From positions 1-24,312 of the forward strand of contig JAWQRM010000313.1 of the NCBI GenBank assembly GCA_033557675.1: a stretch of DNA of 24,312 bases, read 5' to 3'. The translations under genes were made by a program, and so were the position numbers. Below, piece after piece: positions 9,823 to 17,239 of this stretch (its first letter is position 1; every line of letters begins with the position of its first letter). A model generated the notes under the pieces. That model worked only from the letters and a program-made list of their open reading frames with translations, made no database searches and was not told where the DNA came from. This stretch comes from Coptodactyla brooksi (Eukaryota; Arthropoda; Insecta; Coleoptera; Scarabaeidae).

Positions 9823-11181
9823 ATGAATACAGCCCATGTTGAACCCATCCTTCGTTTAAAACAAAGAAAATCGGGTATAGTTCCACCTCTAATACCAATA
9901 ATACCTATTCTTCCACAAATAGATGATGAAAAATCTCGAAAGGGCGAGTTTGGATGGCATATGTTAGCATTCGAACTTGTCCCGCATATTTATAGAGGAA
10001 GCAGGACCTTCGTCAGCGTTAGGATGTTTGAAGAATGTGTTATATCAAAATATCTCAAATTTCTCCACCAAGCCATACTTGTAAAGTGTTTATTTATAGA
10101 AAGTTTCTACATCTCCGATCATGAAGCTAAACTCTTGAATAAAATAAATAACGTTGATTGTAAAGGTAAATTTGGAGTTAAGGAGTTCACCAATATGGAT
10201 TTAGTTGTATCTTCGGAGGATGCTAAGAATTTATGCACATTCCTCGATTATTGCTCGAGGAAACTGAGAAAAAAAGACCTGAACGGAAAGTGTGGATTTG
10301 TCCAAATTTACAATGACAGCGTTCCCTTTGTGATTACAAATGGGGTTAAATACGTGCCTCTGTTTTATTTCGAAGGGGAAACTAACAGACTGCAGAACAA
10401 GACAATTCAATTGAAAGGATGGGAATTGGCTTATCTCAAGTTCTTATGCACAATTCAAATGCTCATAGATGATCTGTATCCTAAAGACTCGTGTTCCGTT
10501 GTTGACATTAAGGAAATAATAGAATACTACCCTCCGTATGTGACGTTTTGCAATGGTTGGCCTGAAATAACTCTGGAATTGTTGATCGACAGAAATATTC
10601 CCAATAAAATGATTCGTCCTTGGACTCAAGTACCAAAAATACATCCATATTTCCACAGCAATATTGCGCAGACAACAAATAAGGCTATTAAGGCCATTCC
10701 TAAAGAATCATCACTCGCTCAAAGATTCCTTTTGAAGCCAACAGACCCGCACCATGTTCTAAATGGCAGCACTCTGAACTTGTTAAATAATAAAAAACTA
10801 ACACATACTGAAGAAGCAAGTTTTTTAATTCCAATTCCTGAACACACTTGCTACTGTTATAAGTTCCAAATAGTGACCATCGATGGAAACGACGTTCCTT
10901 GTATAAATATGCGAGCCCATTCTTACAACCAATTCTTGATGGTTTGTATCATAGACCTCAAGGAACATCTATTGAAAGATGTCCCTATTCACATATGTAC
11001 TTCTATTCTTCGGACATTGAAGGTGCCCCTATACAAAGCCAATACTTGCCAGGTGAGTGCATTTATGAGGAATAGTATATTTAGATATCGCAATAGCCCA
11101 TTGATTTTAATACAACTCACGCATGTTGTGCAATATTTACTACAGATGAAAGATAAGGCTAATATATTTATGTGGAGATAA
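9823..11181 (+). CDS. Uncharacterised 452-aa insect protein, intact ORF
   Basis: This is the longest intact ORF in the window. An acceptor at 9810-9811 lies 11 bases before the ATG, so the gene probably has a 5' UTR intron. No in-frame ATG occurs between that acceptor and this start. I see no signal peptide, membrane segment or catalytic motif. Notable features are a proline-rich start (VPPLIPIIPILPQ, residues 20-32), then SRKGEFGWHMLAFELVPHIY, a central YVPLFYFEGETNRLQ and the block GWELAYLKFLCTIQ. The last 45 residues are hydrophobic and leucine-rich. The overall pattern recalls a conserved but uncharacterised insect protein family known to me only from memory, including a similar C-terminal block. 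A perfect donor-like CAGGTGAGT at 11050 could shorten the protein by 43 residues and join an exon near 11330, but the read-through C-terminus fits better. The function is unknown. Confidence 0.8.
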   Translation: MNTAHVEPILRLKQRKSGIVPPLIPIIPILPQIDDEKSRKGEFGWHMLAFELVPHIYRGSRTFVSVRMFEECVISKYLKFLHQAILVKCLFIESFYISDHEAKLLNKINNVDCKGKFGVKEFTNMDLVVSSEDAKNLCTFLDYCSRKLRKKDLNGKCGFVQIYNDSVPFVITNGVKYVPLFYFEGETNRLQNKTIQLKGWELAYLKFLCTIQMLIDDLYPKDSCSVVDIKEIIEYYPPYVTFCNGWPEITLELLIDRNIPNKMIRPWTQVPKIHPYFHSNIAQTTNKAIKAIPKESSLAQRFLLKPTDPHHVLNGSTLNLLNNKKLTHTEEASFLIPIPEHTCYCYKFQIVTIDGNDVPCINMRAHSYNQFLMVCIIDLKEHLLKDVPIHICTSILRTLKVPLYKANTCQVSAFMRNSIFRYRNSPLILIQLTHVVQYLLQMKDKANIFMWR

Positions 11182-11257
11182 ATTAAGAATAGATCAATTA
11201 TATTGCAATAATATGAATGTTTCTCGAATAAGTGTTCGTTTGTAAGTTTGTTTTTCT

Positions 11258-11263
11258 AATAAA
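11258..11263 (+). terminator. Poly(A) signal of the 452-aa gene
   Basis: AATAAA lies 76 bases after the stop codon at 11181, in T-rich sequence. The distance is normal for an insect 3' UTR and supports 11181 as the real end of the coding region. Confidence 0.5.
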
Positions 11264-11329
11264 GAATATTCAGATATTTCGTTTTAATACGTTGACTGCA
11301 TGATTAATCTATATAAATAATTTTATTAG

Positions 11330-11393
11330 GATTTTTCCAACGGAAGAAACTAGAGAACAGTTTTATGAAGAGTTAGGAGAGATCCTAGCTTAG
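11330..11393 (+). other. Possible alternative 3' coding exon
   Basis: After the acceptor TTTTATTAG (ending 11329), one frame reads IFPTEETREQFYEELGEILA and then TAG at 11391. Joining it to the donor-like site at 11053 gives the wrong phase (a short tail DFSNGRN instead). It may therefore be chance, or belong to a transcript I cannot reconstruct. Confidence 0.2.
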
Positions 11394-11562
11394 CGGTAGA
11401 GTATTTGCATATTGTTCTGTTTATAGTTTATATTTTGTTTTATTTATAAAATCAAAGAAATTTTTGGTATAAAACAAAATATGCACCAATTAAATGATAA
11501 GTATGGTAACTTAATAACTTTTAACAATATCACCACTACACCAAAACCTGATGTCTTTCATC
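11394..11562. other. AT-rich intergenic sequence
   Basis: No ORF, repeat or RNA gene is recognised between the possible 3' exon and the hammerhead-like fold. It may be the flank of a retroelement remnant. Confidence 0.4.
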
Positions 11563-11605
11563 GTTCCTGATGGTGCTAATTTGGTTAGTAAAACGTGCGT
11601 CGAGC
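11563..11605 (+). ncRNA. Degenerate hammerhead-ribozyme-like fold
   Basis: The order of parts matches a short-stem-III hammerhead. Stem I is GTTC (11563-11566) pairing with GAGC (11602-11605). The core CTGATG is at 11567-11572, and stem II is GCTAA/TTAGT with loop TTTGG. AAAAC (11590-11594) stands where GAAAC is expected. A minimal stem III (ACG/CGT) is followed by the cleavage-site triplet GTC (11599-11601). Two core positions are changed (the last A of CTGATGA is G, and the G of GAAA is A), so it should be inactive. Such hammerheads are known in Penelope-like elements, so this may mark an old element end. Confidence 0.35.
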
Positions 11606-11704
11606 ATTTATTCATCGGTTTTGGTGTTGTTGTCATGTTGTTACTAAGCTAAAGATATTAAACCTACACCTTTAATGGTAAATTAATAATTAACACTTCA
11701 GCAA

Positions 11705-12428
11705 TTAAGGGGTCATGTCTAGTTGCAACGTTAAAAAAGAAAACGTGATTTTCCGGGATTTTTATAAGAATTTTCTATTTTTTCTTACAACAAAATATAT
11801 CACTTTCAGGAAACCTGATTGTTCAGAGGTGTTGTGTGGTGTACACAATAGCTCCAAGCCAAATTATCTGATATCAAAATCCATAAAGATTCTGTTAGTA
11901 TACGAATATATTTTGTTCGTGAATGAAGGATTTTTTGAAAAAATAATTTTTGACATAATAGCTGTTTTAAAGAAAAGTGCGATTTTTCGGGCTTTTCATT
12001 TTTTTTCAATAAAAAAAAGTTTTCTATGAAATAAAATCCTTCGTTCACGAACAAGCCCTTGATACACAGAATAAGCACTAGAAAGTTTTAGGTTGATTGC
12101 TTTAACGGTTCTCGGGATATCGCATACACTGTACGGGACTTTTCCGAAAAATGTAATAACGAGAAAAACGCGTTTAAAATTTGCTGTTAGTTATCAGTAG
12201 AGTATAATTTATTTTGTATTAACTTACACAGAATCCCATAAAGTGAGCATTCTGCTGTCAAAGTCACCTCCAAAGCATCAATTTTCTCCGCAATCTCATA
12301 ACTTTCGAATAAATTTTCGTCCAATTGACATGAAATTTTCAGCAAACACTCTTGAAATGGCATACATCAAGAATATGCAAAAACCAAAAAATCGATTTTT
12401 TTACTTTTCTAAGTAGACATGAATGATG
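11705..12428. mobile_element. Non-autonomous TIR element, about 720 bp
   Basis: The left end TTAAGGGGTCATGTCTAGTT (from 11705), followed by an A-rich tract, is matched in inverted orientation at the right end (AAAAGTAAAAAAATCG-like sequence, then TCATGTCTACTT read on the minus strand, about 12390-12428). The 11730-12060 part is very A/T-run rich. An internal 22-bp inverted repeat, one mismatch, joins 11913-11934 and 12033-12054 (arm TTGTTCGTGAATGAAGGATT). The right half, 12090-12360, is related to sequence at 21540-21870 in opposite orientation. No protein is encoded; the two short ORFs inside are compositional. Confidence 0.6.
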
Positions 12429-12438
12429 TAGCTGAATA

Positions 12439-12526
12439 ACTAACTAGATCATAAATTTGAAAGAATATATTTCTTAAAGTTGACTAACTAGATTATAAAC
12501 TTAAAACAATATATTTCTTAAAGTTG
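12439..12526 (+). repeat. 44-bp tandem duplication
   Basis: Two copies (12439-12482 and 12483-12526) share ACTAACTAGAT, ATAAA and AATATATTTCTTAAAGTT, with a few substitutions between them. Confidence 0.85.
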
Positions 12527-12652
12527 TGAATTTAAAGAGAAATAATTTGCTATACCTTTAGAAATAGTGTACGAAATAGAGGTGTTTCACGATTGCTCAG
12601 TGAGCGTTCTGTGTTCTATATTCCACATTTTGATAACAGCAGTCGCACATAC

Positions 12653-13283
12653 GAAAAGTCAAATTTTCATGGGGAAGAATACATCCAAATAAATTAAGAT
12701 GTTAACATTTGTATATCTTACTTTAGGTGAAAAATAATAGGGTACGGTTGTTAATGGTCAAATGGTATGAAAGCGGCATAGTAATATGTAATTTTGGCAA
12801 ATAATGCGTTGCTTTTCTTTTCATAGGGGATCTCAATAGTAGATCTTAATAGTAGGTAATCTTAATAGGGGATAGCTCTTGTTCTAATTTGTACCAATAA
12901 TTCTAATCCCAGATTTGAGCAACATCCACGCAACATGCTGCAGTAAAATAATGTGACAATTCCTACACAAAGTACTCAATGCATGAAGTGCAGAAAAATG
13001 TGTACAATGAAGTTTTTGCTAACCGATTATGAAGAAACTGTTAACAAATATCCTGCAACTTCCACTATTTAAACAGAGTTTTCCTAAAAATAAATAACTA
13101 GGTAGTTTTACGACGGAATGGTCGTTACGGCAAAAAACATACATATCATCATCGTGACGTTTGCACTGCTCTCAATTAGTGTATGTTAAAAGTAAATAAT
13201 TTCTTATAATTACTGTAATTATGGTTTAATTTGTTTTTAGTTAAATAACAGCAATATTTGCGATTTTGATGTTCAATGTTATG
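12653..13283 (+). repeat. Left arm of a large inverted duplication
   Basis: This arm is matched in reverse complement by 14582-15269. Conserved blocks include ATGGGGAAGAATACATCCAA, TATGAAAGCGGCATAGTAA, AATGCGTTGCTTTTC, AGCAACATCCACGCAACATG and CTATTTAAACAGAGTTTT. Identity over the aligned parts looks roughly 85 percent by eye. The arm contains a TATA-like box and the small secreted-peptide candidate that starts at 13118. Confidence 0.9.
13066..13073 (+). promoter_or_regulatory. TATA-like box of the left small-peptide candidate
   Basis: TATTTAAA lies about 52 bases before the ATG at 13118. The same box and its surroundings (CCACTATTTAAACAGAG) are preserved in the right arm, at the equivalent distance. 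Confidence 0.4.
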
Positions 13284-13321
13284 TCAGTGCTGTGGAAAAG
13301 GTTTTGCCGAAGAGCGTTTAA
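13118..13321 (+). CDS. Candidate small secreted peptide gene, left copy (two exons)
   Basis: Exon 1 (13118-13180) encodes MVVTAKNIHIIIVTFALLSI plus Ser, a plausible signal peptide. A donor GTATGT at 13181 and an acceptor TTTGTTTTTAG ending at 13240 define a 60-nt phase-0 intron, a normal insect size. Exon 2 (13241-13321) adds 26 residues beginning LNNSNICDFDVQCYVSA and ending in TAA. The product would be 47 aa, leaving a mature part of about 26 residues with two cysteines. The frame matches no family I know. The inverted copy keeps the same frame through exon 1, although the start ATG is ATA there. Without splicing, exon 1 stops at 13189. It is also possible that both copies are non-coding or decayed. 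A +1 shift near 13314 would open a further cysteine-containing tail, so truncation is another option. Confidence 0.35.
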
Positions 13322-14519
13322 CAATATGGAATTGGATTGCAAGTCTAAGATCAATATTTCGAAGCAACTGTGATGGTTCAAATTGCAAAGTCGTCCTCAG
13401 AAGCTTCATAATTTCTTTGACGAACCCTTTGAACAGCTCGGCAGTAAGTTGTAACCTGGAGCTCCAAGATAGATTAAAATTTCTCTTATTATGTAAGTAG
13501 TTTATACTGTTCTCTTAATTAAAATACATTGCGGTGTTTATTAATAGTGTTTTTCAAAGGATTTACCTTGACACATTAGTATTCCGCAAAAGTTTCCGAG
13601 TGTGACATGAAATCTTAAAAAAATAACGTTTCTGTTTTAATGCATTTATCCGAATATACACACGTTATAGTTATCTATAATTACGTAGGTGTGCCACAAA
13701 ATTTTTCTTTGGAAAAACCAGAGTAAAAATATTGAGAAACATTGTTTAATATATGACATGACTATTATTTTCTTCAAAACCATTTTATGTTTTGAATCAG
13801 TCTCCTCTCACCGGTGTGCATTGAATTTTGTCGGTTGGGACTGTTTTGTTACACAGTTTACTAAAATTCATGCAAACAATATTGCTGTCATTTAGTAAGG
13901 ACTTTTCTTTGAATCTGTGCCTACCAACACACTTATTAATTTTGTATTTTCAAATTCACATTTTATCTGCAGTAAAACATAGTAGTAATTGACTTTATTC
14001 TCTTTTCACCCAAAATTATCCATAAATGTGTGATCTAGTGTGATCTTGGTATACAAGACTTTTCATATGTGCTTCAGAGTATATAATGAAGGGATTTTCT
14101 TCATTTAGCATTAACTGTGATCATTATTATAATGTTTTGGTGATTTACCAGTGTTAGGCCAGTATTGTCTTATTGGTAGCAACCGTTTCTTTATCATTCT
14201 GCTTATAGTCTTTATTGGTATTTTGATTGTAATTTTTATTATCGTTATATTCGATATGTTTGATTGATTTGCGGGACTGCAGTTAATCTTACCTTTCTTA
14301 TTTCCAACTGCCTATATACAGGTCTTTTGTTTCCAAAATACCAGAAAGACTAATTCTGCTGTTGAATGCAACATGTAATCATAATATAATCATAATCATA
14401 ATCAATATAATCATGTTTAACTGTTTTTTTCCTTGCTTTGTTTTAATAGTAGTGGGTGCGATGTGTCTTGCCTGCTTGATGAACATTTGTTTACTGTTAT
14501 TAGTCAACATGTTTCAGCA
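13322..14519. other. Spacer between the inverted arms
   Basis: This stretch is AT-rich. Short ORFs at 13689-13895 and 14362-14586 have no recognisable content. A small ATAATCATAATCA-type microsatellite lies around 14375-14410. No transposase is seen, so the inverted arms are not obviously the ends of an autonomous element. Confidence 0.5.
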
Positions 14520-14850
14520 TTACGCTATTTTCAAGACTCTTGAGACTCTCTCAAGAGCCTTGAAAAATTTGAACATTGCTTCATAACATTGAACATCCAA
14601 AATCACCCATATTGTTGTTATTTAACTAAAAACACATTAAACCTTAATTACGGTAATTATAAGAAATTATTTGTTAAAACATATGCATTCTCAAGTCCTA
14701 TTAATGAAATTACATATGCTTATTGTCAAACGCACGCTGTGTTGATGACAATAGCTTAAAAGTTATTGCTCTCTGGCTGCAAAATGTACTTTTAATATAC
14801 ACTGAGAGCAGTGCAAACATGACGATGATGATATGCATGTTGTTAGCCAT
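14520..14850 (-). pseudogene. Candidate small secreted peptide gene, right copy (probably broken)
   Basis: Reading leftwards, exon 1 begins with ATG at 14848-14850 and encodes MANNMHIIIVMFALLS, again signal-peptide-like. Four bases are missing at the splice donor relative to the left copy. The intron region is about 110 nt longer (it holds an extra block at about 14690-14800), and if unspliced the ORF runs 46 codons to a stop at 14710-14712. Exon 2, after the acceptor at 14626-14627, matches the left copy but has one extra G, which shifts the frame. Past that point the original frame reads DFDVQCYEAMFKFFKALERV and stops at 14520-14522; this looks like an amphipathic helix. It is best seen as a decayed or divergent paralog of the left copy. 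Confidence 0.35.
14528..14566. repeat. 17-bp hairpin with one mismatch
   Basis: The arms TTTTCAAGACTCTTGAG (14528-14544) and CTCAAGAGCCTTGAAAA (14550-14566) flank loop ACTCT. It lies inside exon 2 of the right small-peptide candidate. Confidence 0.8.
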
Positions 14851-15269
14851 AGTGACTATTCCATTCTAAAACTATCTAGTTATTTATTTCTAGAAAAACT
14901 CTGTTTAAATAGTGGAATTTGGTTAGCAAAAATTTCATTGTACACACATTTTTCTGCACTTCATGCATTGAGTACTTTGCATAGGAATCATCACATTATC
15001 TTACTGCAGCATGTTGCGTGGATGTTGCTCAAATCTGGGGTTAGAGTTATTCATGGAATTTAGGACAAGAGCTATCCCCTATTAAGGTTACAAAATTATG
15101 AAAAGAAAAGCAACGCATTATTTGTCAAAATTACATGTTACTATGCCGCTTTCATACTATTTGACTATCAAGAACCAGATCCTATTATTTTTCACCTAAA
15201 GTAAGAAATAAAAATGTTAACATCTTAATTTATTTGGATGTATTCTTCCCCATGAACATTTGACTTTTC
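14582..15269 (-). repeat. Right arm of the large inverted duplication
   Basis: This is the reverse complement of 12653-13283, with an extra block of about 110 nt (about 14690-14800) and a few small indels. The homology ends just before a TTAA at 15287 where a piggyBac element begins, so the outer boundary may have been set by, or lost to, that insertion. Confidence 0.9.
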
Positions 15270-15286
15270 TGCAATATAATCATGTT

Positions 15287-17009
15287 TTAACCCTGCTGTT
15301 CTCCTAAGGTTTACTATACAGTTGTGGTCCTTTGGGTCATAGTGACCTGATGTATGCAAGTACAGGAGGATTGTCAAGAATAGCTCGAAATTAATATATT
15401 GTGATTTTATTACAGTACATAAACGCAAAAAATGATGAAAAGCAATCTTATTACTAACAAAAGTAAAATGTATTATAATAAAAAATATTACAAACACTAA
15501 ATCTAAAAACAAGAGAGCATATCAAATTCTGATGTGCATCCAATTTTTGCCTAATCTTTACACTGATGACATTAATATTTAATATACCACATGAATGCGT
15601 ATCAACCACTCCTTTGGCAGAGTTATAATCTAGTATCATTTGTGGCTTCTTGTCATCCCTGCTGCTCACTTCCTTATCACAGGGCATTGTGCTCCTGAGA
15701 ATAATGTTTTTATTTTTTTAGGCACATATGACACAATTGTGGTATCCTTGGTAAAATAAAAAGTAGAACTATGTACTTCTTTACTTATTGTAATCACAGG
15801 AAGTTCAGGTTTACTTTTTCTAACCATTTCTAACATTGTAAGTTTTCATGACATGAAAAAATTATCACATGTCACATTTTGCCCCACCGAGTTCATGTGT
15901 TTGGTCTAAAACCACTCGCATCCCTTGATTTTTTTCTGGTGCTTCACCTGGACATTTTCCCGTATAAACTTGAGCTTTCATAGCATAGGAACTACGACTG
16001 TCGCAAAGAATCCATATTTTGATGCTATATTTTGCTGGCTTGCTGAGAATATACTGTTTGAATGGACAGCGTCCTCTGAAACCAACAAGTTGTTCGTCAA
16101 CAGTAACATTATCATGTAAAATTCTCTTATAGGGGCTAATTTGTCACTTGCTCTCCTTTGTTGACGATTGACCTTATTGTCAACACGTAATACGCGTGAT
16201 ATTCGATAAAAAACTTTCAATGACATTGTTGTACTAAAAATAGGTCTACTGGATTCTACATCCCACAAACTTTTTGGTGATTTGCCGTGTGATTTATTGC
16301 CAACAATAATCCTATATATGTTTTTTTTTGCTTATCCAGCTCTTCCCAGCCGTATCCGTACATTCTCCGACCTTCAATATTGCTCATTTTCAACACAATA
16401 TTTTCAAGTGTAGTGTTCAGAAGAACTTGAAAGGCAGATAGAATATCCTTTACCCTGGATATGGCATACCTAGTTGGACCAGGCAAAATTTTTTATTTTG
16501 ACTAGATGCTCGTCCACTTTGGGGGAAAGGTCCTAACATCCAAGATATAACTTTGTCTTTTGACTTTACTAACTGCACAGGAACCATAGTATTTGTTTGC
16601 ACTATGTCATTATCTGAAGAATCGTAGTGTGCTTCGGATTTCTCATAGTCGGTGTCATAGCTGGTATGATTTTCAACCTCAGAAGTTTCTTCATCAGTTG
16701 CATTTGGATCTATCTCTGCTATTTCTTCATCAGACAGAACTCGCCTCACCATTATTTATGATGATGCTTATTCAACATTGTATATAAAGAAACTGAAGTG
16801 CACTGTCTGCGTTCCCTATTTATATGATCTATTAGTATGCATGCACAGACATGCATATTCGACCAGTATGAATGCAATCTTGTTACTTGCTATATACTTA
16901 TAGTATTCATATAAATAAGGTTAAAAATAAAATTACATAAAGTCAAATAAATCTAAATAGTTTTGGCTCATAATGACCCGAGAGTTATATACGTAATAAT
17001 CGTGTTTAA
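15287..17009 (-). mobile_element. PiggyBac-type element, copy 1 (degenerate)
   Basis: The left edge is TTAA (15287-15290) followed by CCCTGCTGTTCTCCTAAGG, the expected TTAA plus CCC start. A subterminal GGGTCATAGTGACC near 15339 is mirrored near 16970-16985 (CTCATAATGACCCGAG), and a TTAA at 17006-17009 is a reasonable right edge. The right terminal repeat itself is too decayed to be certain. It carries a minus-strand transposase pseudogene. Confidence 0.65.
15454..16752 (-). pseudogene. PiggyBac transposase pseudogene, copy 1
   Basis: It starts MVRRVLSDEEIAEIDPNAT at 16752 with an acidic N-terminal tail, as usual for this family. The frame breaks near 16480 and then reads GPTRYAISRVKDILSAFQVL and GWEELDKQKKTYIGLLL. 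A further break leads to RPIFSTTMSLKVFYRISRVL and DKLAPIREFY, and another to TVDEQLVGFRGRCPFKQYI. The Asp of VDEQ (16096-16098) is the first catalytic residue. The second lies in VTCDNFFMS (GAT at 15864-15866) and the third in GVVDTHS (15601-15603). All three catalytic aspartates can therefore still be found, spread over several frames with stops between. The C-terminal cysteine-rich domain is not seen. Confidence 0.85.
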
Positions 17010-17016
17010 AAAATTT

Positions 17017-17239
17017 AATAGTAATTTCTTGTAAAAATTATTTGGCAATATTATACTTTACGCACCTGCAAATAAAGTCACAATATCTTGGAAACAAATA
17101 ATGAAAGATGACAAAGTTATAGAACCTGACTGTATTAGTTATAGAACCTGACCGAATCCGTTTCAGGTCCGCTGTTCTAACCCTTCAGGTAGATAATAAT
17201 AATAATAATACTTACTTATTGAAAAATCCACATACATAA
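17017..17239. other. Spacer between the two piggyBac copies
   Basis: It contains a short 22-bp tandem repeat (GTTATAGAACCTGAC at 17116 and 17138) and a small ATA microsatellite at about 17192-17210. The motif GCTGTTCTAACCC at 17171-17183 resembles the left terminal repeat of copy 1 in the same orientation, perhaps a leftover end. Confidence 0.35.

Noticed and set aside
11715..12078. 104-aa and 90-aa ORFs on opposite strands
   Set aside because: They are rich in Phe/Ile/Lys from A/T runs and sit inside a TIR element with an inverted repeat. The two-strand openness is compositional.
13276..13500. 74-aa ORF beginning MLCQCCGKGFAEERL, looking cysteine-rich
   Set aside because: It is in a different frame from the conserved signal-peptide/exon 2 frame, and the homology between the arms stops near its start.
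15225..15512. 95-aa minus-strand ORF
   Set aside because: It runs from the piggyBac 3' end across the TTAA into the inverted-repeat arm, so it is a chance fusion of unrelated sequence.
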